A stretch of 64,000 nucleotides of DNA from assembly GCA_964348795.1 (NCBI GenBank), contig CAYGDY010000010.1, positions 18,052 through 82,051 of the forward strand, read 5' to 3'. The position numbers and the translations under genes are program-made. Shown one piece after another: positions 33,807 to 43,077 of the stretch (positions are counted from its first letter, which is position 1; every line of letters starts with the position of its first letter). The notes beneath the pieces are model-generated. The model saw only the letters and a list, made by a program, of their open reading frames with translations. It was not told where the DNA came from and did not search any database. This DNA comes from JADLAT01 sp964348795 (GTDB taxonomy: Bacteria; Pseudomonadota; Alphaproteobacteria; Micavibrionales; Micavibrionaceae).

Positions 33807-33868
33807 GTGTTTAAGTCCTACGATGGGCTGGTGTAACAGACAACCCGCGACGCAAAGGACGAAACACC
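33806..33868 (+). promoter_or_regulatory. Compound stem-loop between fdxA and cysK
   Basis: GGTGTTT (33806-33812) pairs with AAACACC (33862-33868) and GTCCT (33815-33819) with AGGAC (33856-33860), giving 12 outer pairs with small bulges. Inside, GGGCTG (33825-33830) pairs with CAG (33837-33839) and CCC (33844-33846) around a GTGTAA loop. There is no T-run after it, so it is not an ordinary terminator. It may be a leader element of cysK or a small RNA; no known riboswitch class is recognised. Confidence 0.45.
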
Positions 33869-33966
33869 CTGGGACCCGTAAATTTCCTTTTGGATTCCAC
33901 GACACACCCTTTACAATGGCGTGGTAAAAGCGATTCCTCGAACTTTTATGACATATTATTTACAGG

Positions 33967-34980
33967 ATGGACCCCATGACCTACGCTGTTCAAAAAAACC
34001 AAGACCCCTCTGCCCTGAAGCCGGAAACCGAGTATCGCGGGAAGATCTACGACAACATCGTTGAAACTATTGGCGCGACACCTTTGGTGCGGGTCAATCG
34101 TTTTATGAAAAAATATAATCTAGAAGCCGATATTCTGGCAAAGCTGGAGTTTTTCAATCCTCTGGCCTCCGTCAAGGACCGGATCGGTTTTGCCATGATC
34201 GAAGCCGCAGAACGCGCTGGGAAAATTTCTCCAGACCACACCGTCCTGATCGAACCCACTTCGGGCAATACCGGCATTGCGCTGGCCTTTATTGCCAGTG
34301 CCAAAGGCTATCGCCTGATTCTCGTGATGCCGGAATCCATGTCTTTGGAACGCCGCAAAATGCTCCGGTATATGGGCGCAGAACTCCTGCTCACGCCCGC
34401 GGAAAAAGGCATGAAAGGCGCTATCGAGCGCGCCAATGACCTGCTGTCGCAGAATGAAAATTATTTTATGCCTGGGCAATTTGATAATCCGGCCAACCCC
34501 CAGATCCACCGCGAAACCACGGCCGTTGAAATCTGGCATGATACGAAGGGGGCGGCAGATATCCTGATCTCCGGTGTAGGGACGGGCGGCACCCTGACGG
34601 GCGTATCGCAGATTTTAAAGAAAAACAAACCCGCCTTTAAAACCTATGCCGTTGAACCCGCCGAAAGCCCTGTATTGTCGGGCGGAGAGCCTGGCCCCCA
34701 TAAAATACAAGGAATCGGAGCAGGTTTTGTACCATCCATTCTGGATCGCGCTTTGATTGATGGTGTTGTCAAAATTTCCTCGCAGGTGGCACTGGATACA
34801 GCCCGCGAAGTGGCAAAGCTGGAAGGGATTCCAGGGGGTATTTCCTCCGGCGCGGCCTTTGCCGCCGCGAAAGAGGTGGCCCTGATGCCGGAAAACAAAG
34901 GGAAACAGATCATCGTCATCATCCCCTCCTTTGCGGAGCGGTATATCTCGACCCTGTTGTTTGAAAATATGGAAAGCTAA
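33967..34980 (+). CDS. cysK: Cysteine synthase A (O-acetylserine sulfhydrylase)
   Basis: A PLP enzyme that makes cysteine from O-acetylserine and sulfide. The PLP lysine is Lys70 in NPLASVKDRIG; the substrate loop is PTSGNTGIALAF; the phosphate loop is GVGTGGTLTG; the family motif QGIGAGFVP is present. 337 residues from the first ATG, of which the first ~25 are an extension; an ATG three codons later is possible. It follows fdxA by 160 bp, which contains the compound stem-loop. Confidence 0.96.
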   Translation: MDPMTYAVQKNQDPSALKPETEYRGKIYDNIVETIGATPLVRVNRFMKKYNLEADILAKLEFFNPLASVKDRIGFAMIEAAERAGKISPDHTVLIEPTSGNTGIALAFIASAKGYRLILVMPESMSLERRKMLRYMGAELLLTPAEKGMKGAIERANDLLSQNENYFMPGQFDNPANPQIHRETTAVEIWHDTKGAADILISGVGTGGTLTGVSQILKKNKPAFKTYAVEPAESPVLSGGEPGPHKIQGIGAGFVPSILDRALIDGVVKISSQVALDTAREVAKLEGIPGGISSGAAFAAAKEVALMPENKGKQIIVIIPSFAERYISTLLFENMES

Positions 34981-34998
34981 CGCGTTCCTTTTCTGATC

Positions 34999-35319
34999 CT
35001 ACAGCGCTTTTTTAATCCATTCCGCCAGCTGTGATTTTGGCATGCCGCCTACACGGGTATCCACGAGCTGGCCGTTCTTGAAGATCATGAGCGTAGGGAT
35101 ACCACGTACCCCATATTTTGTAGGGGCATGGGGTGATTCATCGATGTTGACCTTCACCACTTTCACAACATTGTGCAATTCCACAGCCAGTTCGTCCACA
35201 ATTGGCGAAAGCACCTTGCACGGCCCGCACCATTCCGCCCAAAAATCAACCACCACCAGTTTGTCGGCTTGCAGGACTTCTGTTTCAAATTCGGAATCTT
35301 TGACGGCGATACTGGACAT
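34999..35319 (-). CDS. trxA: Thioredoxin
   Basis: A 106-residue thioredoxin with the active site WCGPC (Cys31, Cys34), the buried Asp in VVVDFWAEW, and the cis-proline loop RGIPTLMIF. It lies 34 bp after addA on the same strand, the usual place for trxA in alphaproteobacteria. Confidence 0.98.
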   Translation of the reverse strand: MSSIAVKDSEFETEVLQADKLVVVDFWAEWCGPCKVLSPIVDELAVELHNVVKVVKVNIDESPHAPTKYGVRGIPTLMIFKNGQLVDTRVGGMPKSQLAEWIKKAL

Positions 35320-35353
35320 GGACTCTTTTCCTTTATAACTAGCAGATCATTTT

Positions 35354-38300
35354 TTAAGGGTCTTCTTGGGGTATTCTCATTAAAAAAGGGCCATCTGTCC
35401 ATAACAAAGCAGTATGAATCACCCGATCGGGATATATTTTTTGCAAAACCAGACGATACAGGCGCATTTGCTCGCGGTACACAAGAGGAATGTGGTTCGG
35501 GTCGGTTGGCGGCGGCCTGTTGGTTTTAAAATCAACCAGATAAATATCTGTTGGTGTCACAAGGAGCCGGTCAATCTGGCCATGGACAACGCCGATCCCT
35601 TCTATAAAACCGGAAATCGGAACCTCTGCCAGCGCTTCGGCTCTGAAAAATTCCGAAAACGCAGGGTGTTTTAAAATTTCCAGAACTTCTTTTTGAATCT
35701 CCTGCTGGATTACAGAGGGTATATTTTTACCATATTGTTCAAGATGCCGCTGGCTCACGGCGTCCCATTGATCCCGTGGAAACGCCGGTAACATTTCCAG
35801 TAATTTATGGGTCAGATTTCCCCGCTCGAACCGGTTGTGACCCAGCCCTTCCAAGGGGGACAATGCGGGCTCTTCTTTGAGCGAAGGCCGGACAAACGCC
35901 AAGACCTCTTCGGCGTCTTCCACGCGTTGAAACAGCCACGGGGGAAACGGGGAGGCCCTCTCATGCCGGTCAGGGACTTCCATGGCCTTATCGGGATCCT
36001 GTGTTTGAAAACACGAGAGCCGCACACTGCCGTCCGGCTGGCGCTCCCTCTGCGCAAGCGCCTCCAGACCGTCCCGCACAAAACGATACCAGCAGATTTC
36101 GGGCATTTTCCTTTTCCCTAGCGCCCCTGCAATATACAGCCGGTCTTCCGCACGGGTCATGGCGACATACAGCAAGCGCCGGTATTCTTCCTCCAGCCGT
36201 TCGTTCGTCACAGACAACGCGGTGCGCACCGCATCACAATCCATCTCCTTGCGGGGCGACCAGAGGGGCCAGCGTTCCCCCGTCTGACTGGGCCAAAGTA
36301 ATCGTTTTTCCGCACGGGCCGGACCACTGGCCGGTGTCGTCATGGTATCGGGCAATATTACAATGGGGGCCTGCAACCCTTTAGAGCCATGCACCGTCAT
36401 AATCCGGATTTCATCGGGATTTTTATCCTGTTCCCGCTTCATTTCGGACTCGTTTTGACGCTGGGCTTTCAAGAAACTCTGCAGGGCGGGAATCTCCTGC
36501 GTTTCATATTGCATGGCACTATTTAAAAAGGCATCCAGCAACTCGAACACATCGGGTCCGAGCCGCCCTGCAAAAGCCCGCCAGCCACTCACAGTATCAG
36601 CAGGACACGGAAATTGCAAAACATGCGAGAAAAAGGCAAACGGTCCCAAACGGCGCGCCTGAGGGACAAGAGCCTCCAGATATTGTGCAATCTCCTGCGG
36701 ACCCTGCGCTTTCATCCTCTCCCACAAAGATTGGGAGCCTCTGTCAATCGCAAGATCGTATAACGCCGCCTCCGGCAAACCGATCAAGGGGGATTTTAAT
36801 GCACACGCCAAAGACAGGTCATCCCGTGGCTGTAGTAAAAACTCTGCCAGCGCGAACAAATCCTCTATCACGATTTCATGGTTCAGCACCACGCGATCCA
36901 GACCGGAAACTGGCAGGCCTTCCTTTTTCAGGGCCCGCGTCATATGGTGCACGATCTGGGAGCGTGTCCGCACCAAAATCATGATATCCCCCGCACACAC
37001 AGGACGGTTATGGGATTCCAGCCATTCTCCGTTTGCAATCCAGTTTTTAATCGTTTTTGCGATATGCACAGAGAGTTTTTGCAAACCCGAACGTATATTT
37101 TCAGGATCGGGTCTTGGATTCCACAAATCCGGTTCTTGTGTTTCATCCGTTTCAAAAACAGGCCATAATTCCACCAGACCGGCCTGCCCTTTTCTAAAAC
37201 TCTGGTGCTGGATCTCCAGATCCTCGCTGAGCCCTTTGCGGGCCAAAGGATTTGAAAAGACGGCATCCACCGCTTCCAGCACCACGCGGGTTGAACGAAA
37301 CGATATATTCATCGGCACGACGGCCCAGTCTTTTTGTGCAGACTGTATCTTTTGCGCAAAGTCCTGTCGCATTCTCTGGAATTCCTGCGGGGAGGCCCGC
37401 TGAAAAGAATAGATGGATTGTTTTTCATCCCCGACCACAAAAATGGTGCGCTCTATGTCCCGCGCCGATTGCCCTGCAAAAAAGTCTGCACACAGGGCTT
37501 CGACAATACGCCACTGCTCGGGATTTGTATCCTGCGCCTCGTCCACCAGAATATGATCAATACCCTGATCCAGTTTATATTGCACCCAACCTGCACTGAC
37601 ATGCTTATCCTGCGCGATATATTCTCCCTGCAAAAGATACAGAGTATAAAAAATCAAATCATCAAAATCCAAAACACCCGATCCGGTTTTCAAGGTTCGG
37701 TATTCTTCCAGAATTGTTGCGCACACCACAAAAAGATCCCGCGTGAGAACGGCAATGCGGGCCGCTTTGCTCTTCTCTTCCACCGTCAGGATCCGCAGAG
37801 CTTCCTGCGCCAGAATATCGGAGATTTCAGGATGGGTTTTCTGACTTTCCTTTGTGGCAAGGGACTCCCTGACTTTATTCTCGTTCGTCAGAAAAACTTT
37901 TTTATATTCGTCGTACAACGCCAAACGCTCCGGCAGGGGGGCCGAAAGAAAAGCCTGTATCGCCGCGCCCCGTTTGGGGTCCGTCTTTGTCTTCGCACCA
38001 CACAGCACCACTGCACAAACCGACAAGGCTTCGTTCGTATAAAGCGTATCGTGACAAAATTCCTGCAGATACTGCTCCGGTGTTTGCCCCTGCACCACGC
38101 CCAGCCTTTCACAAAGAGCGTGATACAGCCCCTGCGGGCCAAAGGTCTCTTTCAATCTCTGTTCGAGCTGATGACGTTCCCGAATGGTATTGTTCAGCAA
38201 AGCAAAAAACTGGTCTTCGCCAATCATTCCTGAAATCCGTTCCAACGCTTCATGCAGGGACGACGTCTTTTCGCGTCCGGCCCGTTGCAGGATGATTGTA

Positions 38301-38827
38301 CGGGCCTGTTCCAGCAAGCGGGACGCCTGTACATCCTCCAGAACCTGAAACTGCGGATTCAAGCCTGCTTCCAGTGGAAAACGGCCCAAAACAGACTGGC
38401 AAAAGGCATGGATGGTCATGATCTTCAGCCCGCCCGTGGATTCCATCACATGCGTAAAAAGTTTTCTGGCGGCCTGACTGTCTTCCAAAGTCGGGGCGCG
38501 GCCCAAAAGCTTCTGCAACTCTTCAGACAAAGCCTGTTGGGGTTTGACCGCCCAAGCTGATAAAATGCCGGAGAGCCTCAGCACCATTTCTCCGGCCCCT
38601 GCCTTGGTGAAGGTCAGACACAATATTTTGTGAGGCGGCGTGCCAGGGCCTTTTCCGGCACGGGGCAATAAAAGACGCAGGACACGATCGGTTAAAACCT
38701 TCGTCTTGCCCGTTCCCGCTGACGCCCCGACCCAGACAGAAGAGTCCGGATCAGAGGCCTTGCGTTGCAGGACTTCCGGATCCAGTGCCCGCACCGGTGT
38801 TTTTTGAATATGCGTGGCATTCGTCAT
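35354..38827 (-). CDS. addA: AddA helicase-nuclease (double-strand break repair)
   Basis: The UvrD-like subunit of the AddAB complex, which resects double-strand breaks for RecA loading. Walker A is GASAGTGKT (34-42). Further SF1 motifs are HILVDEAQDTNPEQW, VVGDEKQSIYSFQRASP and IMTVHGSKGLQAPIVILPD. The C-terminal nuclease has GQIDRLL and YLVDFKTNR. 1157 residues is the alphaproteobacterial size. Its ATG overlaps the addB stop (ATGA), so the pair is coupled. Confidence 0.96.
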   Translation of the reverse strand: MTNATHIQKTPVRALDPEVLQRKASDPDSSVWVGASAGTGKTKVLTDRVLRLLLPRAGKGPGTPPHKILCLTFTKAGAGEMVLRLSGILSAWAVKPQQALSEELQKLLGRAPTLEDSQAARKLFTHVMESTGGLKIMTIHAFCQSVLGRFPLEAGLNPQFQVLEDVQASRLLEQARTIILQRAGREKTSSLHEALERISGMIGEDQFFALLNNTIRERHQLEQRLKETFGPQGLYHALCERLGVVQGQTPEQYLQEFCHDTLYTNEALSVCAVVLCGAKTKTDPKRGAAIQAFLSAPLPERLALYDEYKKVFLTNENKVRESLATKESQKTHPEISDILAQEALRILTVEEKSKAARIAVLTRDLFVVCATILEEYRTLKTGSGVLDFDDLIFYTLYLLQGEYIAQDKHVSAGWVQYKLDQGIDHILVDEAQDTNPEQWRIVEALCADFFAGQSARDIERTIFVVGDEKQSIYSFQRASPQEFQRMRQDFAQKIQSAQKDWAVVPMNISFRSTRVVLEAVDAVFSNPLARKGLSEDLEIQHQSFRKGQAGLVELWPVFETDETQEPDLWNPRPDPENIRSGLQKLSVHIAKTIKNWIANGEWLESHNRPVCAGDIMILVRTRSQIVHHMTRALKKEGLPVSGLDRVVLNHEIVIEDLFALAEFLLQPRDDLSLACALKSPLIGLPEAALYDLAIDRGSQSLWERMKAQGPQEIAQYLEALVPQARRLGPFAFFSHVLQFPCPADTVSGWRAFAGRLGPDVFELLDAFLNSAMQYETQEIPALQSFLKAQRQNESEMKREQDKNPDEIRIMTVHGSKGLQAPIVILPDTMTTPASGPARAEKRLLWPSQTGERWPLWSPRKEMDCDAVRTALSVTNERLEEEYRRLLYVAMTRAEDRLYIAGALGKRKMPEICWYRFVRDGLEALAQRERQPDGSVRLSCFQTQDPDKAMEVPDRHERASPFPPWLFQRVEDAEEVLAFVRPSLKEEPALSPLEGLGHNRFERGNLTHKLLEMLPAFPRDQWDAVSQRHLEQYGKNIPSVIQQEIQKEVLEILKHPAFSEFFRAEALAEVPISGFIEGIGVVHGQIDRLLVTPTDIYLVDFKTNRPPPTDPNHIPLVYREQMRLYRLVLQKIYPDRVIHTALLWTDGPFLMRIPQEDP

Positions 38828-41811
38828 TCAAAGACCTCCTGCGCGCCGTCTTCCTCCTGAAGACCCCATTCCTTGATCCGCGCCAAATGAGCATAATCAT
38901 TAAATCGCGGCGCGTGTTCGATGCGGGGCACACTGTAATACGGCATGGCGGGATCATCAAAGGCTTCAATCAGAGCCATCAATCCGGCCCTTGTCTTTTC
39001 CAAAAGATCCTCCAGCCCCTCTTCCAGCCCCACAATGTTCTTTTTTTCGTCCCTGCCGTACAAAAGCCAGTACTGTAACGCCTGGACCGGCAAAGGCCCC
39101 CAGTGTTCAAACCCGCCTTGGGAAACCATCAAAGCTTCCAGAGGAAGCTGGGGAGAGTGCCCCGTCTTCATGTGTTTCTCGCTAAACGTGCCGCCTGATT
39201 TATAATCAATGACAATGGCACCCCCCGCCGCGTGAAAGCGGTCCAAACGATCCACACGCCCTTCGAGGAGAAAAGGCAGGGTGTGCGTTTGAAGGGTCAG
39301 GGTGCCTTTGATCTCGACTGCGAGAGTATGTGCTCTTTTTCGCCACTGCATTTCATGCGTGACAAACCATGACACAAACCGTGAAAACTGCGCCCACCAG
39401 AAATACCAGACGGCGGGATCTTCGTGCCGCTTCTCCAGTTCTTCCCGTGCAATATCATGCAGAATTTTTTCGGGGTTGTCCGGCCAGTGTTCCCGATATT
39501 CTTCCACAAACCGCTCCAGAATTTTATGAATGAGACTGCCTTTTTCTGCAGAATCCACCGGAGATTCCAGTTCTTTCCATTTTTTGAGACCCAGAATAAC
39601 ACCGGCATAAATCCCGTACGGATCTTTCATCCAGGTTTCTATTTTTGTTACAGACAGTTTTCGCGGTCTGGTGTTGACAGGCGGACACGGCGCAGGACGA
39701 TCAACCAGTCTGATCCGCTCCGGATTGTAACGGGATTTTGCCCAGTACAGCGCAGAGGAAGCACCGGAAAGCTGTTCCTGTGAAAGACCTGCCGCTTTCA
39801 TGACGGCTTCCAATCTTAAAAGCCATCGGGCGGGCACCGTTAAAACACCCTGATTTTCACGAGCCCGCGTCAACACCACATTTTTATTACAAAATCCCTG
39901 CACAAAATCATGGGCAGACAGTCCCGTACTTCTTTCCAGAGAAGGCAACCCGAATTGGGCCCGCATAGGACGGGACATCCACGGATCTTCCGCCGGATCA
40001 GGCGGCCATGTACCCTCATTCAATCCTCCTAAAATCACAAGATCCGCATCAATCAGGCGTGCTTCCAACTGACCCAGTATCTGCACTCTGGGGTGTGTAC
40101 CATAGGCGGGCCGCACGGCGGTATGCGACATGAAATGGGCCAGCGTTTTGTGATATTCTGCAACAGACGAGAGCATCAGTAATCCGGTTTCCTGCATAAT
40201 TTCAGACAGAAAGCTTGAAAGGGCCTGCCCTGCCGGACCTCTCCAGAGGAGTCCGTTATTTTCAGAGGGGTCTTTTCCCTGCGCAAACTGTTCGCAGACC
40301 CTCACATGGGCCTTCATACTCTCCGACAGCGCAACGGAGTGATCCGTTGAAAAATCCAGTGCTGTCAACGGCGCAAAAGAACGCTTCACCTCTTTCAGAA
40401 AATCGACAGCCGCCTGACGTTTCAGGGGAGGAAATTTTTCCAGAGACTCGACATGACCGATGAGCCCGTCAAACCCCTTTGCCGGACGGATCCCCCGCAG
40501 AGCCTCATCCAGTGTTTCGACATCCGCCCGTTCACACGCACAGTATTCATGTTTGAGAAACGCCAGCAAAGACACCGGCGCCACGTCATGGACGATCACA
40601 CCCAGTGCCAGTAATAAAAATGTTCCCGCCGCCATTTTGTCCAGACTGTTTCCTGCAGAATCGTCAAGGGTAATCCCCCATCGTTCACACGCAATCGACA
40701 CACGTCTGGCCAACATTCTGTCAGGGGTAATAAAGCACGCCGTCCGGTCTTTGTGCTCTATACATTCCCGCAATATAATCGCAATGGTCTCGGCTTCCTG
40801 ACGGGGATGATCACACACAAGCAGAGAGACATTTTCACAGGCCTTTGAAAGCAACGCTTTCTGTTCTGTATTGTCCAAGAGCCGTTCCCAGCAATAGACC
40901 GTTTCAGAAGGGCGCATCATTTCCCGCACCAGTGTCCGGCGCGCCGGCAGGACAGGACAGGACACAGACTCTTCTGTCATATTTCTGACAGCGGTTCTGG
41001 ATAGGCCCATCCTCTCCAATAATATTTTAAACCCGTACTGGGGGTGGGTTTCCAAGAGCGCCTCCCAACTTTCGCTGTCCAGATCCTGATCGAGCCCGGG
41101 CAAAATGACACGGCCTTTTTCCAGTCCCGCAATCACATCCAAAAGGCCCGCCGTGGCCGGAATGGAGCCTGTCGAACCAGCCGCGATGACGGGATAAGGG
41201 GGCGGGTTTTCCTGCCAGATCCCGCACAGAGCCTGTATTTTTCTGTTTCTGGCATCGGCATAGTCAATCCTCCCTTCTTCAGCAAGGATCTCCGGCCACT
41301 TCACACTCAAAATCTCCAGAAACCCTATCGTGATCTGCCAGTGTTCCGCAAAATCCTCCGGAACCAGATGCACAAGCCGTCCCAAATCCAGATTTTCCGT
41401 GTAAATCTGGTCCATGAGGTGTCCAAGCGCCCGTGCCAGCAATAATGCCTGATCGAGTGAATAAGCAGGATACAGTTTTTGTATCGCGGTTCCCAAAAGC
41501 ACCTCCCGTTTTACACGGGACAAAGGAGGCGGGATATGAGCAAAAACCTCCGTGTTTTCCAAACCCAAGGCAGACAGGGAAATCATCTCTTCGTCCAGAT
41601 CCCCGATCGGTTGCATTTTGGGTAGTAAAAGTGCGTCTGATCCCGAGCCTTTTAAAAAAGCCTCCTGCAAGACCCTGCACGCCCGCCGCGTGGGTAAAAA
41701 GACCAGCAACCGGCCCAGATCTTCTTTTTGGACAGCGGTTTCTGCCAGAAGCGCCCCTGCCAGAACACGGGAGAACGGCAGGCCAGAGGGAATGTTCCAG
41801 ACGTGTTTCAC
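38824..41811 (-). CDS. addB: AddB nuclease subunit (double-strand break repair)
   Basis: Partner of AddA, with an inactivated helicase fold and a second PD-(D/E)XK nuclease. Landmarks are LGQLEARLIDADLVILGGLNEGTWPPDPAEDPWMSRPMR and the nuclease LEGRVDRLD...IVIDYKSGG. I chose the GTG at 41811 because it forms a GTGA overlap with the stop of the upstream nucleotidyltransferase gene; a GTG two codons earlier is also possible. About 995 residues. It overlaps addA by 4 bp. Confidence 0.94.
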   Translation of the reverse strand: MKHVWNIPSGLPFSRVLAGALLAETAVQKEDLGRLLVFLPTRRACRVLQEAFLKGSGSDALLLPKMQPIGDLDEEMISLSALGLENTEVFAHIPPPLSRVKREVLLGTAIQKLYPAYSLDQALLLARALGHLMDQIYTENLDLGRLVHLVPEDFAEHWQITIGFLEILSVKWPEILAEEGRIDYADARNRKIQALCGIWQENPPPYPVIAAGSTGSIPATAGLLDVIAGLEKGRVILPGLDQDLDSESWEALLETHPQYGFKILLERMGLSRTAVRNMTEESVSCPVLPARRTLVREMMRPSETVYCWERLLDNTEQKALLSKACENVSLLVCDHPRQEAETIAIILRECIEHKDRTACFITPDRMLARRVSIACERWGITLDDSAGNSLDKMAAGTFLLLALGVIVHDVAPVSLLAFLKHEYCACERADVETLDEALRGIRPAKGFDGLIGHVESLEKFPPLKRQAAVDFLKEVKRSFAPLTALDFSTDHSVALSESMKAHVRVCEQFAQGKDPSENNGLLWRGPAGQALSSFLSEIMQETGLLMLSSVAEYHKTLAHFMSHTAVRPAYGTHPRVQILGQLEARLIDADLVILGGLNEGTWPPDPAEDPWMSRPMRAQFGLPSLERSTGLSAHDFVQGFCNKNVVLTRARENQGVLTVPARWLLRLEAVMKAAGLSQEQLSGASSALYWAKSRYNPERIRLVDRPAPCPPVNTRPRKLSVTKIETWMKDPYGIYAGVILGLKKWKELESPVDSAEKGSLIHKILERFVEEYREHWPDNPEKILHDIAREELEKRHEDPAVWYFWWAQFSRFVSWFVTHEMQWRKRAHTLAVEIKGTLTLQTHTLPFLLEGRVDRLDRFHAAGGAIVIDYKSGGTFSEKHMKTGHSPQLPLEALMVSQGGFEHWGPLPVQALQYWLLYGRDEKKNIVGLEEGLEDLLEKTRAGLMALIEAFDDPAMPYYSVPRIEHAPRFNDYAHLARIKEWGLQEEDGAQEVFE

Positions 41812-42533
41812 GCGCACAATATTTGTCCCTTCAGCGCATTGACTGCGGCGACATCCTCGGGTGTGCTGATGTGGTGCCATACCCCGTGATGTTCCACACC
41901 ATACAGCCGGCCCTGCGACTGCGCTTTATCCAGCAGGGACAGATACGAAAAAGGCTCTGTTTTACCAGATGGAAAAATACGGGGGTGATTGATCCGGATC
42001 GAGGTAAACATGGCCAATCCCTTTTTCTCCAACGAGCGGACCACCCGCCCGTCAGGACACACATCATAGTCCCCCACCCCTTGCGTCACCATCATCGTTT
42101 CAACCGGTTGCAAAAGCAGGAGGATATCCATGATCTCCGGATTCCAGCCTTGCGCAAGTTGCACAAGAGTCTGTTCGTTTTCAGCATTTTCCCACAGGGA
42201 ATCCCCGCTGACGACAAAGAACGGGGCATCGAAATAGTGCAAGGCATTTTGAATACCACCGCCAGTATCCAACAGCGTGTTCTCGCGGGAGATATGAATG
42301 TCAGGCCAGCGGGAACACGCTGGATTTTCTTGTAAATAGCGTTCCAGCACTTCCGCCTTATAGTGCGTGTTCACCACGCATTCTTCGACACCCGCATGCG
42401 CCAAGGCCTGTAAAATTGAATCGATCATAGGACGCCCCTGCACCGAGACAAGCGGTTTGGGGCAAGTGTCTGTCAGGGGACGTAAACGTGTCCCCCATCC
42501 GGCCGCAAGAACAAACGCTTTTTTAGGAATCAT
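41808..42533 (-). CDS. murU: Nucleotidyltransferase, MurU-like (MurNAc-1-phosphate uridylyltransferase)
   Basis: A sugar-phosphate nucleotidyltransferase of 241 residues. The signature is LAAGWGTRLRPLTDTCPKPLVSVQGRPMID near the N-terminus; the metal site is VVSGDSLW. In Pseudomonas, MurU makes UDP-MurNAc from MurNAc-1-P during wall recycling, and AmgK supplies the substrate. The place next to tsaE and addB fits the alphaproteobacterial tsaE-amgK-murU-addB order, but no amgK is present here. The gene overlaps addB by 4 bp. Confidence 0.82.
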   Translation of the reverse strand: MIPKKAFVLAAGWGTRLRPLTDTCPKPLVSVQGRPMIDSILQALAHAGVEECVVNTHYKAEVLERYLQENPACSRWPDIHISRENTLLDTGGGIQNALHYFDAPFFVVSGDSLWENAENEQTLVQLAQGWNPEIMDILLLLQPVETMMVTQGVGDYDVCPDGRVVRSLEKKGLAMFTSIRINHPRIFPSGKTEPFSYLSLLDKAQSQGRLYGVEHHGVWHHISTPEDVAAVNALKGQILCA

Positions 42534-42536
42534 ATC

Positions 42537-42974
42537 CTACTTCCTCTCTGTAGGCTGAGTGACAATAATCCAGCGCTGTGCGGGGGCCCCTTCCACCAGC
42601 CCCAGCGATACGTTCCAATGCACACGGGGCGTATAAGGACCCAAACGTTCCGGCCACTCTACAAGCGTTATACTGTCCGCCACCGCCTCCTCCCAGCCCA
42701 GACAGAGCACTTCGTCCGGAGTTTCCAGACGATACAGGTCAAAATGCTGAATACACACACCCGCCTTTTCATAGACCTGTACCAGCGTGAAGGTCGGACT
42801 CGGGACCTCCAGATCGGGAGAGTCCATCAGCGCCCGCACCAAGGCGCGGGCAAAAACGCTCTTTCCTGCGCCCAGTGTGCCGTGCAACAAAACACAATCA
42901 CCCTTTTCAAGGCGGGATGCCAGATGGCGCGCGAGACGGGCGGTATCTTCCTCGGAATGTGACAGGGACTCCAT
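42537..42974 (-). CDS. tsaE: tRNA threonylcarbamoyladenosine ATPase TsaE
   Basis: The ATPase that supports TsaD/TsaB in t6A37 modification of ANN-decoding tRNAs. Walker A is GTLGAGKS (32-39). The family motifs SPTFTLVQVYE, HFDLYRL and LVEWPERLG follow. 145 residues is normal. The ATG is preceded by AAGG at only 0-2 nt, not a usable Shine-Dalgarno, and the predicted transcription start falls on the ATG. First gene of the tsaE-murU-addB-addA operon. Confidence 0.96.
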   Translation of the reverse strand: MESLSHSEEDTARLARHLASRLEKGDCVLLHGTLGAGKSVFARALVRALMDSPDLEVPSPTFTLVQVYEKAGVCIQHFDLYRLETPDEVLCLGWEEAVADSITLVEWPERLGPYTPRVHWNVSLGLVEGAPAQRWIIVTQPTERK

Positions 42975-42980
42975 CCTTCT

Positions 42981-43009
42981 TATATAGAGCTAATGAATTG
43001 AAATGACAA
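42981..43009 (-). promoter_or_regulatory. Promoter of the tsaE-murU-addB-addA operon
   Basis: On the minus strand TTGTCA (43009-43004, 5/6), a 17-bp spacer and TATATA (42986-42981). Seven bases downstream is position 42974, the first base of the tsaE ATG, so a leaderless message is possible. Confidence 0.55.
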
Positions 43010-43077
43010 TATTTTTATATGCAATGCACAATGAAATTTATGAGGAAAACACGTAAAAATCTGTTACACTGAAGGGT

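Noticed and set aside
33849..33857. GACGCAAAG, as in class I cyclic-di-GMP riboswitches
   Set aside because: The remaining conserved parts (the first ACGCA-AGGGCAAACC strand, GNRA loop and receptor) are missing, so the match is probably chance.
37334..38233. 299-codon plus-strand frame
   Set aside because: It lies wholly antisense to addA, which has clear helicase motifs over the same bases.
41433..42335. 300-codon plus-strand frame
   Set aside because: Antisense to addB and murU; Arg/Pro-rich shadow composition with no motif.
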